Below, piece by piece: positions 9,073 to 17,088 of a DNA stretch of 64,000 bases (position 1 is the stretch's first letter; the number at the start of each line of letters is the position of its first letter). The notes beneath the pieces were generated by a model that saw only the letters and a list, made by a program, of their open reading frames with translations, had not been told where the DNA came from and did no database searches. The stretch lies in NCBI GenBank assembly GCA_003246295.1, contig QKAS01000044.1, forward strand, positions 1 to 64,000. Direction: 5' to 3'. The stretch is from Clostridia bacterium (GTDB taxonomy: Bacteria; Bacillota; Clostridia; Lachnospirales; Lachnospiraceae). Made by a program: the position numbers and the translations under genes.

Positions 9073-10839
9073 TTGCGTATCTTAACAAAGTTGTCTGATA
9101 AGTTATTTGGACTTTCTAGTGCTATGCTCAGATATCCTTTTACCACAGCGTTTCTGGTAATCGCATCTGCTGTCAACATGAATGCAATCTATCGTGAGCA
9201 ATCAAATGACAAAGAACTACTGGCATGTGTTGTAGGTGCAGTGTTGTGTGCTGTCATGCAGATGGTTCAAGAAAAATATTTTAGTAAAAACAGGACACGA
9301 ATTCTGCTTTACCTTGGAGGGTTAATCATCACTGCAGCCTATTATCTGCTTTTGATATCAGCACCAGATCTAAGTCTTGAGATTTCAGTTAGAACATCAG
9401 CATCTCTTTTAGCATTGCTTTTTATGTACCTATTGATTCCGGTTTTAAAAAGTAGATATTTGTTTGACCAGATTTTTTTTATTTTTATAAAATCATTTTT
9501 TGTTACATTGCTGTATGCAGGTGTATTATTTGGAGGAATCAGTCTGATTTTAACGGCAATCGATCAGCTGATCGTTTCAGTTCCAACAAAATCATATGGG
9601 TATAGTGCTACATTAGTTTTTTTTCTTTTTGCACCAATCTATCTGTTTTCACAGATACCTGTATTTCCAAGTATGATTGAAACAGATGCTCAAGACAATC
9701 AAAGTAAGGAAGAAAAAATTTTTAAGGCATTAAGTTGTTCCAAATTTATTGAAATATTATTATCCTATATCGTGATTCCGCTGGTAGAACTGTTTACTTT
9801 AATCTTGATACTTTATATTATTAAAAATATTACTGGAAGATTCTGGTCAGATAATCTGATGGAGCCAATGCTCGTAGCATATGCAGTGGCTATCATTATG
9901 ATTTATATACTCTCAGGGAATTTGAATAACCGTATGGTTCGCCTGTTTCAAAAAATAGTACCCAAAATACTAATTCCTATTGTACTATTTCAAATGTCTG
10001 CAACCATTTTAAAAATGATGGAAATAGGAATCAGACATACAGGATATTATATTTTATTATTTGGAATGTTTGCGGTTATATCAGGAATTATTATGAGCTT
10101 TTTCGATAAAAATAAAGTGATTGCAATACTTCTTATTTGCTTTTCTTTCCTTTCGATTATCCCGCCAGTAGATGCATTTACAATTAGTAAATGGAGTCAG
10201 ATTAAAATGCTTGAATCTGTTTTAACGGAGAGTGGGATGTTAAAAGAAGGAAAATTGGGAGATTATATTACGTTTACGGATAAACAAAAACAAACGATAT
10301 CATCAACTGTTGGATATTTAGATAGAATGAAATATAGTAAGGAAATTAAGTATCTGCCAGAAGACTTTAAAATGTATGAAGACTTCTATGACACATTTGG
10401 ATTTTATGAGTATGATATACCATTGGAACAAACGAAATCTATTGTTGTATTTATGAATCAGGAAAAAGCAATTCATCTTGATAATTATAGCTTTATGGCA
10501 CATACCTATTTAAATTCAGATGATACTTCTCAGCCTGTTATTACCACGTTTCAAAAAGATGATATCGAGTTTACATTGAAAAAGAGAAAAGTAGGGGAGC
10601 AGTTTGAGTTATTTTTAATAGATCAAAATCAGAAAGAATATTTGTTGTTCCATACATCTGAAATTTTTGATCGATATAAGCAATACGCAGTAGAAAATAA
10701 AGAATTAACAGAGGAGGAAGCATCGTTTTATTTACAGACAGACCAAATAGAATGTAAGATAATGATTCAGGAAGCAAGCATATACTTCACAAATAACAGA
10801 ATGAGTTATTTTGCAGATTTCTATGTTTTTATTAAGTAA
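9073..10839 (+). CDS. DUF4153-family multi-pass membrane protein, TTG start
   Basis: I choose the TTG at 9073 because AAAGGAG lies 8 bases upstream and because the in-frame ATG at 9025 falls inside the metY terminator. The resulting 588-residue protein has about ten hydrophobic membrane segments up to residue 370. A hydrophilic domain of about 210 residues follows, which should face outside or inside depending on topology. It resembles DUF4153 proteins, which have no established biochemical role. The related DUF4173 protein encoded at 11719 suggests a shared membrane function. A long AT-rich stem-loop follows the gene. Confidence 0.75.
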   Translation: MRILTKLSDKLFGLSSAMLRYPFTTAFLVIASAVNMNAIYREQSNDKELLACVVGAVLCAVMQMVQEKYFSKNRTRILLYLGGLIITAAYYLLLISAPDLSLEISVRTSASLLALLFMYLLIPVLKSRYLFDQIFFIFIKSFFVTLLYAGVLFGGISLILTAIDQLIVSVPTKSYGYSATLVFFLFAPIYLFSQIPVFPSMIETDAQDNQSKEEKIFKALSCSKFIEILLSYIVIPLVELFTLILILYIIKNITGRFWSDNLMEPMLVAYAVAIIMIYILSGNLNNRMVRLFQKIVPKILIPIVLFQMSATILKMMEIGIRHTGYYILLFGMFAVISGIIMSFFDKNKVIAILLICFSFLSIIPPVDAFTISKWSQIKMLESVLTESGMLKEGKLGDYITFTDKQKQTISSTVGYLDRMKYSKEIKYLPEDFKMYEDFYDTFGFYEYDIPLEQTKSIVVFMNQEKAIHLDNYSFMAHTYLNSDDTSQPVITTFQKDDIEFTLKKRKVGEQFELFLIDQNQKEYLLFHTSEIFDRYKQYAVENKELTEEEASFYLQTDQIECKIMIQEASIYFTNNRMSYFADFYVFIK

Positions 10840-10885
10840 TAACATAGTGAACAATGAAGACAGAGCTTATAATTCAAATAGCACG

Positions 10886-10977
10886 AAAAATAGCATTACG
10901 AACACACTTATCAATAAAAATATATCGATAATCGATAATATATTATTGACAAACGTGAAAAGTAATGCTATTTTTTT
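10886..10977 (+). terminator. Long stem-loop after the DUF4153 gene
   Basis: AAAAATAGCATTAC (10886-10899) is the exact reverse complement of GTAATGCTATTTTT (10962-10975), and a T run follows. The 62-base loop is very AT-rich and itself contains the small palindrome TATCGATAATCGATA. It may terminate the upstream transcript. The loop is longer than in normal intrinsic terminators. Confidence 0.5.
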
Positions 10978-11055
10978 ATTAAGGTTTTTATTAAGAGACA
11001 AACATAAAAGCATTAGGAATCACACATAAAAGCACTTAAATATTGGAGGAAGCAT

Positions 11056-11502
11056 ATGGAAAACAAAATTGTTAGAATTACCAAACTATTATTAGATTTT
11101 ATGTTCTACACGGGATTTATAGTAACTGCGGGAGTAACTTTCGTCATAAGAGTGTATGGTAATTATAATCAGTATTTTAAAGAATATTGGATTAGCTTGT
11201 CTGTAATTTTTGTAATATCCGGCATCCTTGCACTTCTGATTCTATCGGAACTAAGAAAAGTATTAAAAAGTGTACAGGAAGATGATTGTTTTATCACAGA
11301 AAATGTAACTAGCTTATCTAAAATGGGGAATTATAGTTTTTTGATTGTTATTGTCACATCTTTTAGAATTGTTACTTATCTGACACCGGCAGTCTTAGTC
11401 ATTATACTTACGTTTTTAATTGCAGGTCTGTTTTCGAAAGTACTGTCACAGGTATTTTCAGCTGCGGTAACGTACAAACTCGAAAATGATCTGACAATAT
11501 AA
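11056..11502 (+). CDS. DUF2975-family small membrane protein
   Basis: The 148-residue protein has four predicted membrane segments (about residues 10-30, 45-67, 90-110 and 113-135). It matches the DUF2975 pattern, including the polar stretch LRKVLKSVQEDDCFITENV that precedes the third helix. A TTGGAGGAAGC site precedes the ATG. The next gene, a very small HTH regulator, follows after 7 bases. DUF2975 plus a YozG-like HTH gene is a common pairing in Firmicutes. A role in a membrane-linked regulatory pair is possible, but no function is established. Confidence 0.8.
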   Translation: MENKIVRITKLLLDFMFYTGFIVTAGVTFVIRVYGNYNQYFKEYWISLSVIFVISGILALLILSELRKVLKSVQEDDCFITENVTSLSKMGNYSFLIVIVTSFRIVTYLTPAVLVIILTFLIAGLFSKVLSQVFSAAVTYKLENDLTI

Positions 11503-11512
11503 GGAGGCTATG

Positions 11513-11722
11513 ATGGGAATAATAATAAATTTAGATGTTGTCATGGCACAAAGAAAAAAAGGACTGACTGAACTTGCACAGGAAGTGGATATTACAATGG
11601 CAAATCTTTCTGTTCTGAAAAATAATAAAGCAAAGGCGATAAGATTTTCTACGCTGGAAGCCTTGTGCAAAGCATTGGATTGTCAACCAGGAGATATTCT
11701 GGCATATGAGGAGGATAAATGA
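11513..11722 (+). CDS. Small Cro/C1-type helix-turn-helix regulator (YozG-like)
   Basis: The protein is only 69 residues and is essentially a bare HTH domain: LDVVMAQRKKGLTELAQEVD forms the first helices, ITMANLSVLKN the recognition helix region, and ALDCQPGDIL the conserved end. Two ATGs overlap the site AGGAGG (11502-11507). I prefer the second, at 11513, because it leaves 5 bases rather than 2. Its stop overlaps the start of the DUF4173 gene by 4 bases, so the DUF2975, HTH and DUF4173 genes should be one operon. It probably represses its own operon. Confidence 0.88.
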   Translation: MGIIINLDVVMAQRKKGLTELAQEVDITMANLSVLKNNKAKAIRFSTLEALCKALDCQPGDILAYEEDK

Positions 11723-13158
11723 AATCAAATTTTAAGATATTAGCGCCAATCAGTCTTATTTTTACAATCATATACACAATTTGTTTTTATAAGAATCATG
11801 AAGGATTTACAGTTTTTTTATTTACGCTTTTATTTGTGGTAATTAGTATGTGGCTTTTTAAAAAGTATGAGATTGTGGCAAAGAAAAAGGATCTCCTATA
11901 TAGAATTGGACTTCTGTTACTTGGTATGTTATCTGTAATCACGGCAGATGGAAGGATTTTATTTTTGAATCATCTGGTGATTATTTTATTGATGGTTGCT
12001 TTTTATCTACAGAGATGTTTTTCCTATGAATCATGGGATATACCCGAGTATCTGAGTAAGTTTTTACGTATCATGTTTGGTGGAATTACTAAGATAGCTT
12101 CACCAGTTACTGACCTTATAAAATCGACAAAAACTGAGAATGAGACAAAAAAAGCAAGAAATACAATACAGGCTATATTGATAGGATTTGTAATTGCAAT
12201 TCCAATTCTTATTATTATGACAGGACTATTATCTCAGGCGGATGCTGTATTTGGTTATGCGGTAAATCGTATCATAAAGAACATCACAATCCCGGAGACA
12301 ATGATAGAAATTCTGTTAATGCTTTTGTTTGGTTATTTTTTATTTTATTGTAGTGTGACATATCTTTTTTCGACATTGGATCAACAACCACAAAAGACAA
12401 AAAGAATGGGAGAACCGTTAATTGCAATCACCTTCACATTTCTGGTGGGAATCGTTTATTCGTGCTTTTCTTTCATTCAGGTCATTTATCTTTTTATGGG
12501 ATTGAACAGACTTCCGGATGGTTATACGTATTCAGAATATGCCAGAGAAGGATTCTTCCAGTTAGTTGCGGTCTGCATTTTTAATATTGTACTTGTATTG
12601 TTTTGTTTTTATTATTATAGAGAACACAAAATTCTAAAAATCAGTCTGACTGTTATCAGCAGCTGTACTTATATCATGACATGTTCAAGTGCTTACAGAA
12701 TGATTTTATATATTAAGGAGTATGGGCTGACATTCTTGCGTGTTTTTGTCTTGTGGGCACTGGCTCTTATATTCATGGTATTGACTGGTATCGTAATTAC
12801 AATTTTTAAAGAACGCTTTCCGCTTGTAAAATATTATCTGGTCTGCTTCTTTGGCTGGTATTTATTATTTGGTTATAGCCACCCGGATGCTTATATAGCA
12901 GCATATAATCTAAACCCAGATCGTATGGAAGAAAACCTTGATGAATATTATTTATATGATATGTCGGCAGATGCTGCGGGAAGCATATTACAAAGAAAAC
13001 AGGAACTAAGTATGAAATCAGATCTAACCGGTGAAGAAAGACGTTTTCTTAATTCAATGGACAGTTATATTGAGCGAATTAAAGAAGAAGCAATTCAGAT
13101 GGATTTCAGATCTTTCAATGTTTCTGTTTTCTGGGCAAATCAAATTTTAAAGTCGTAG
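11719..13158 (+). CDS. DUF4173-family multi-pass membrane protein
   Basis: The 479-residue protein has about ten to twelve hydrophobic segments. The central YAVNRIIKNI region and later motifs such as LPDGYTYSEYAREGFFQL and the C-terminal NPDRMEENLDEYYLYDMSADA are typical of DUF4173. No enzymatic motif is visible. The ATGA overlap with the HTH gene indicates translational coupling. Together with the DUF4153 protein upstream, this marks a small membrane-protein neighbourhood of unknown purpose. Confidence 0.82.
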   Translation: MKSNFKILAPISLIFTIIYTICFYKNHEGFTVFLFTLLFVVISMWLFKKYEIVAKKKDLLYRIGLLLLGMLSVITADGRILFLNHLVIILLMVAFYLQRCFSYESWDIPEYLSKFLRIMFGGITKIASPVTDLIKSTKTENETKKARNTIQAILIGFVIAIPILIIMTGLLSQADAVFGYAVNRIIKNITIPETMIEILLMLLFGYFLFYCSVTYLFSTLDQQPQKTKRMGEPLIAITFTFLVGIVYSCFSFIQVIYLFMGLNRLPDGYTYSEYAREGFFQLVAVCIFNIVLVLFCFYYYREHKILKISLTVISSCTYIMTCSSAYRMILYIKEYGLTFLRVFVLWALALIFMVLTGIVITIFKERFPLVKYYLVCFFGWYLLFGYSHPDAYIAAYNLNPDRMEENLDEYYLYDMSADAAGSILQRKQELSMKSDLTGEERRFLNSMDSYIERIKEEAIQMDFRSFNVSVFWANQILKS

Positions 13159-13214
13159 AAAATGTTAAATTATTAAAAATTTATTAATACAATAAAAAAA
13201 ATATAAAATAATAC

Positions 13215-13243
13215 TTGATAACTTTTTTAATTCGTGCTAATAT
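13215..13243 (+). promoter_or_regulatory. Promoter for the 25-residue peptide transcript
   Basis: TTGATA, exactly 17 bases, and TAATAT lie about 44 bases before the start of the small peptide gene. With the terminator at 13388-13417 this defines a transcript of about 165 bases. Confidence 0.65.
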
Positions 13244-13274
13244 TTCGTAAGTGCAATACACAATACAAAGAAAG

Positions 13275-13349
13275 CGAGGTAAAAATATGAGAACAGCGAG
13301 AACTAACGCCACAAACCCAACAACTTTATACTTGAGCATGATTACCTCG
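13275..13349 (+). promoter_or_regulatory. Inverted repeat that can hide the peptide gene's ribosome binding site
   Basis: CGAGGTAA (13275-13282), which contains the Shine-Dalgarno sequence of the peptide gene, is perfectly complementary to TTACCTCG (13342-13349) near the end of the same gene. Pairing would block initiation. The second copy overlaps codons 19-21. Confidence 0.5.
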
Positions 13350-13364
13350 GTAGTATGTGAATAA
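13287..13364 (+). CDS. 25-residue peptide, unknown (possible leader or signal peptide)
   Basis: An ATG with a GCGAGGTAAAAAT site opens a 25-codon frame ending in TAA. The peptide begins MRTARTNATNPTT and ends ITSVVCE; six of its 25 residues are threonine, and one cysteine is next to last. It lies in its own transcription unit, with promoter TTGATA-N17-TAATAT and terminator at 13388. An 8-base inverted repeat could hide its start signal. It could be a regulatory leader peptide, a small secreted or toxic peptide, or chance coding within a small RNA. I do not recognise a family. Confidence 0.45.
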   Translation: MRTARTNATNPTTLYLSMITSVVCE

Positions 13365-13387
13365 TAGAAGATTACATTAATTATTCA

Positions 13388-13417
13388 GCCGTGGCAGTCT
13401 GCCACGGCATTTTTTTA
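13388..13417 (+). terminator. Strong intrinsic terminator after the peptide gene
   Basis: GCCGTGGCA pairs with TGCCACGGC around a 3-base loop, followed by ATTTTTTT. It ends the short peptide transcript and separates it from the 72-residue gene. Confidence 0.9.
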
Positions 13418-13504
13418 TCCAAAATCAGATGTTGTGACATTCGGTCCAAATATATTACCGGGCAATTCATACTCAGTCAACAGGCTCAAACAGGAGGAGT
13501 ATGT

Positions 13505-13723
13505 ATGAATTGGATGACAGAAATTGATTTACTGGTAACTGAAAACAAAATTTTAAAACCGGAAAAAAGCAAACTTCCATGGTGGAAGAAAATCGAGACG
13601 ATTTACAATTGCGAAACGGAACAGACAAAATGGGGAGAACGAAAAAAGAAAAAGAAAAAGTCACATCATTCTGAGTATGAACATGAGGAGAACTCATGTA
13701 TCAGAGCAGAACTTGAGATATAA
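13505..13723 (+). CDS. 72-residue lysine-rich hypothetical protein
   Basis: The ATG at 13505 has a near-ideal AGGAGG site 7 bases upstream; longer versions would start inside the preceding terminator. The protein is hydrophilic, has a PWWKK motif near residue 25 and a run of six lysines near residues 47-52, then a His/Glu-rich stretch SHHSEYEHEE and a lone late cysteine. There is no signal peptide or membrane segment. It resembles no family I know. Its good start signal and the promoter and terminator around it support a real gene. It may work with the small peptide upstream or simply be an orphan. Confidence 0.6.
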   Translation: MNWMTEIDLLVTENKILKPEKSKLPWWKKIETIYNCETEQTKWGERKKKKKKSHHSEYEHEENSCIRAELEI

Positions 13724-13788
13724 ATAATGCAGAAAGTGAAGTTTCGCAAACATGATTTATCATAGTAATTATGGTAGTGTAAACTTTA

Positions 13789-13817
13789 TTGACAGAAGAA
13801 ACCAGAATGCATATAAT
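13789..13817 (+). promoter_or_regulatory. Perfect consensus promoter
   Basis: TTGACA, exactly 17 bases, then TATAAT: an exact match to the housekeeping consensus, the only such case I noticed in the window. Transcription would begin near 13824, only about 6 bases before a terminator hairpin. Confidence 0.85.
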
Positions 13818-13829
13818 AATATCGACAAT

Positions 13830-13856
13830 GGCGTCCAGAATGGGCGCCGTTTTTTT
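13830..13856 (+). terminator. Terminator directly after the consensus promoter
   Basis: GGCGTCCA pairs with TGGGCGCC (one G-T pair) around a GAA loop, followed by GTTTTTTT. It would cut transcripts from the promoter at 13789 to about 33 bases, unless it is read through into the chemoreceptor gene. Confidence 0.8.
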
Positions 13857-13905
13857 ATGCTTTAGAAAAGAGTCTTAATATATCATCAGAAAAGAGGACA
13901 TGCTT

Positions 13906-15429
13906 ATGGAAATTTACTTGAAGAAAAAGAATCAGATGAATACTGTGTTAAAAGAATCAGAATGTATCGCTGAATGCCTGCATGAAATGAGTAAAGGAAT
14001 TCTGGACACACATATTGACCTGACATCAGAAATGGTTTTAGAATATCTCGTACGTGATGTCAACCAGATCAGTTCTTTGCTAAACCAGTATATTCGAGAA
14101 ATTTCGCAGGTAATTTCTCATTATTCAGCTGGTGATATGACAGAAACTTTAAGTTCTGAAATTATTTTTCAAGGGGATTTTTTGCCGATAAAAAATGCAC
14201 TCAGAAAACTGGACAATTCATTGAATCAGACTTTTATGGATATCACTGAATTAGCAATGAGTATAGATTCGATGTGTCTTGATCTTGATAAATCATCTGA
14301 AACAATTGCTGGAAATGCTGTTGTACAAGCAAATATGGTAGAAGAGTTATCTAAAACTATGGAGGGAATGAATGAAAAAACAGCGGAGAATACAGAATTT
14401 TCGCAAGAGGCATATCGATATTCAAAAGAAGCATTAGATGAGACAATGCAAGGCAATCTACTGATGAATGAAATGACGGAATCAATGGAGTCATTACAGA
14501 CATCAACAGAAGAAATTAAAAGTGTCACAGAAATGATTGATAAGATTGCAACCCAAACAAAACTGCTTGCTTTAAATGCTTCCATTGAAGCGGCAAGAGC
14601 AGGGGAAGCGGGAAAGGGATTCGCAGTCGTTGCGCAGCAGGTTGGTCTTTTGGCAGCGCAAAGTACGGAAGCAGTTACAAAAACATCAGAATTATTAAAT
14701 GATAATTTTGACAAGGTAAAGAAGAGTAACATGCTTGCAAAAAAGACGGCTGAAAGTTTCACAACGATTCAGAGTTCCGTCGAAAAGATTGCTGGGGTAA
14801 GTCAGAATATTGCAGAAGCATCGCAGATTCAGAAAGTGAGCTTTGAGGATGTAACAAGAATTGTAAATAAACTATCAGTACTCATTCAAAATAATGCAGC
14901 ATTCGCTGAAGAGACTTCTGCAAATGTGACGGGGCTTGGAGGGGAATCTGAAAAGTTAAAAACACTGATTCGTCAGTTTAGGCTCAAAGGGCAGGAAAGT
15001 TTTTCCAAAAAGTCAGTTCATGATATTGCTAAAATGGACAGCAGACTTATGGAAGAGATGATTTCAAAACTGAAATCAGCTTCTGATGAAAAAGAGATGG
15101 AACGGATTCTGGAAAAAGAGATTAAATTTAATCATGAAACAGAGTGTTTTTTTATCAATGATATCCATGGTATTCAGGTGAGTCATACCATTATGAATCC
15201 ATTATTGGTGGAGAAAGATTCGATAGATTTCAAACCTAGTATGCCTGGTGATGACCATGCGACCAAGAAGTATTTCAGACAGGCAGTCGTATTAAATGGG
15301 AAAGCCTATCGTTCTCAGGATTATATCTCTGGCGCTACAGGTAAATTGTGCAGAACTTTATCATGTAAGTTTGAAGACAGAAAAGGAAAAAAATGGGTAT
15401 TCTGTGCAGATATCAGCTGTTCCTTTTAA
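13906..15429 (+). CDS. Cytoplasmic methyl-accepting chemotaxis protein with a C-terminal sensor-like domain
   Basis: I choose ATG 13906 because AGAGGA lies about 7 bases upstream; the ATG at 13900 is too close. The 507-residue receptor has no membrane segment. The N-terminal part (about 20-110) carries HAMP-like repeats (YSAGDMTETL, GDFLPIKNALRKLDNSLNQ). The signalling hairpin centres on IATQTKLLALNASIEAARAGE near residue 210-235, where CheA and CheW would bind. After residue 370 comes a 130-residue domain with PGDDHATKKYFRQAV and ISGATGKLCRTLSCKF, which looks like a PAS/Cache-type ligand domain at the C-terminus. It is an orphan receptor; the only other chemotaxis gene in the window is cheR at 51563. 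Confidence 0.92.
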   Translation: MEIYLKKKNQMNTVLKESECIAECLHEMSKGILDTHIDLTSEMVLEYLVRDVNQISSLLNQYIREISQVISHYSAGDMTETLSSEIIFQGDFLPIKNALRKLDNSLNQTFMDITELAMSIDSMCLDLDKSSETIAGNAVVQANMVEELSKTMEGMNEKTAENTEFSQEAYRYSKEALDETMQGNLLMNEMTESMESLQTSTEEIKSVTEMIDKIATQTKLLALNASIEAARAGEAGKGFAVVAQQVGLLAAQSTEAVTKTSELLNDNFDKVKKSNMLAKKTAESFTTIQSSVEKIAGVSQNIAEASQIQKVSFEDVTRIVNKLSVLIQNNAAFAEETSANVTGLGGESEKLKTLIRQFRLKGQESFSKKSVHDIAKMDSRLMEEMISKLKSASDEKEMERILEKEIKFNHETECFFINDIHGIQVSHTIMNPLLVEKDSIDFKPSMPGDDHATKKYFRQAVVLNGKAYRSQDYISGATGKLCRTLSCKFEDRKGKKWVFCADISCSF

Positions 15430-15466
15430 AACAATTCAATAGTAGATACATTTATAATAAACGATT

Positions 15467-15510
15467 ACAGGCTTATGAATTAGAAAACTTCTATTCATAG
15501 GCCTGTTTGT
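15467..15510 (+). terminator. Imperfect terminator hairpin after the chemoreceptor gene
   Basis: ACAGGC-TATGAA-TAGAA pairs with TTCTA-TTCATA-GCCTGT with two small internal mismatches, followed by TTTGTCTATTTG. The remaining spacer to gnd holds only the promoter below. Confidence 0.6.
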
Positions 15511-15561
15511 CTATTTGTAAAGCACAATTATAGATTAGAAAGATTTAATAATTTATTTGTG

Positions 15562-15589
15562 TTGAAACTCTTTTAATATCATATAAAAT
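15562..15589 (+). promoter_or_regulatory. Putative promoter of the gnd-zwf operon
   Basis: TTGAAA, a 16-base spacer and TAAAAT lie about 90 bases before gnd. A short palindrome, GTTAAGTGATTAAC, sits just before the ribosome binding site and could be an operator. Confidence 0.5.
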
Positions 15590-15677
15590 ATATTACAATT
15601 CAAAATAATAGCACATAATTACAAACTAATTACAAAATAAATGGTTAAGTGATTAACAATAAAAGGAGATTGTGAAA

Positions 15678-17075
15678 ATGAGGCATGCGCAAATTGGTTT
15701 AATAGGTCTTGCAGTCATGGGTAAAAATTTGGCATTAAATCTAGCTGATCATGATTTTAAAGTAGCAATATACAATAGAAGTAAAAATAAGACTGATGAA
15801 ATGATGAAAGAATATAAAGGATGTAATCTGATTCCGGCAGACACAATTCAAGAATTTACAGAATCATTAGAAAAACCCCGAAAGATAATACTGATGGTGC
15901 AGGCAGGGGATGCTGTTGAACAGACAATAGCCCAGCTCATACCATTGATTGAGCCAGGGGATGTTATTATGGATGGTGGAAATTCCTACTATATCGACAC
16001 AATGCGACGTAGCCATGAATTAAATGAAAAGGGAGTACTTTTTTTGGGATGTGGAATCTCTGGTGGAGAAGAAGGGGCAAGAAATGGGCCTGCAATTATG
16101 CCTGGAGGAAGCAAAACTGCGTATGAGAATATGGAACCATTCCTTACTAAAATTGCTGCGTATGCAGAAGGAGAGGCATGCTGTAATTACATTGGTCCTG
16201 ATGGAAGCGGACACTTTGTGAAAATGGTTCATAATGGGATTGAGTATGCAGATATGCAGTTGATTACAGAAGCATATCATTTGATGAAGGATAATCTGGG
16301 GCTTGAAGAAGGAGAGATATCAGACATTTTTAATGAATGGAACCAAGGAGAATTGCAAAGTTATCTCATTGAGATTACATCATTGATATTGAATAAAAAA
16401 GACGAGGATGGTTCTTATCTAGTCAATCAGATTCTTGATGTTGCAGGCCAGAAAGGCACTGGAAAATGGACTGGACAAATATCACTTGAGCTTGGTATTC
16501 CAATTCCATCTATCACAAGTGCAGTTTATGAAAGATACTTATCTTCCTATAAGGAAGAGAGAATCATTGCATCAAAAATATATTCTGATTCACCGAAAGA
16601 AAAAGGCACTCTAACAGTAGAAAAGATAAGGAAAGCATTATATGCAAGTAAAATCTGTGTGTACGCACAGGGATTTGATATGATCTTGAAGGCTTCACAA
16701 CAATATGAGTGGAATTTGAATTGTGGAGAAATATCAAAAATATTCAGAGGAGGATGTATTATCAGGGCGGGATTTTTAAATCAGATTGCATCTGCTTATC
16801 AGAAAGATGCATCTCTCAACAACTTGCTTTTAGATCCCTTTTTTAGTCAGCTAATAACAAAATATGAATTGGATTGGAGACGAGTTGTAGCTGATGCTGT
16901 GTTATACGGAACAGCAGTTCCTGCATTCTCAAGTGCAATTGCTTATTATGACAGTTACAGAACACTGAACATGCCAACCGGTCTGATTCAGGCACAGCGT
17001 GATTTTTTTGGAGCACACACTTATAAAAGAACTGACAAAGAAGGATCGTTCCACACGCACTGGATGCAGCAATAA
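15678..17075 (+). CDS. gnd: 6-phosphogluconate dehydrogenase, decarboxylating
   Basis: The enzyme oxidises 6-phosphogluconate to ribulose 5-phosphate and CO2 with NADP+ in the oxidative pentose phosphate pathway. The ATG at 15678 gives 465 residues, the usual length; AAGGAG lies 9 bases upstream, and a GTG two codons earlier is the alternative. The nucleotide fold shows GLAVMGKNLALNLADH followed by NRSKNK, whose Arg/Ser pattern fits NADP+. Substrate motifs GCGISGGEEGARNGP and GSGHFVKMVHNGIEY carry the catalytic Lys and Glu region. The gene is followed after 13 bases by zwf and forms an operon with it. Confidence 0.95.
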   Translation: MRHAQIGLIGLAVMGKNLALNLADHDFKVAIYNRSKNKTDEMMKEYKGCNLIPADTIQEFTESLEKPRKIILMVQAGDAVEQTIAQLIPLIEPGDVIMDGGNSYYIDTMRRSHELNEKGVLFLGCGISGGEEGARNGPAIMPGGSKTAYENMEPFLTKIAAYAEGEACCNYIGPDGSGHFVKMVHNGIEYADMQLITEAYHLMKDNLGLEEGEISDIFNEWNQGELQSYLIEITSLILNKKDEDGSYLVNQILDVAGQKGTGKWTGQISLELGIPIPSITSAVYERYLSSYKEERIIASKIYSDSPKEKGTLTVEKIRKALYASKICVYAQGFDMILKASQQYEWNLNCGEISKIFRGGCIIRAGFLNQIASAYQKDASLNNLLLDPFFSQLITKYELDWRRVVADAVLYGTAVPAFSSAIAYYDSYRTLNMPTGLIQAQRDFFGAHTYKRTDKEGSFHTHWMQQ

Positions 17076-17088
17076 AAGGAGGTCCGGA

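Noticed and set aside
10811..11029. 72-codon frame after the DUF4153 gene
   Set aside because: It starts inside the previous gene, has an Asn/Ile-rich low-complexity product and runs through the inverted repeat at 10886-10975.
13391..13504. Upstream extension of the 72-residue protein to a GTG at 13391
   Set aside because: The extension begins inside a strong terminator hairpin; the ATG at 13505 has an ideal ribosome site.
14226..14762. Open frame of 178 codons on the minus strand inside the chemoreceptor gene
   Set aside because: It is fully antisense to a gene with clear family motifs, has no ribosome site, and reflects the Ala/Ser/Glu codon bias of the coiled coil.
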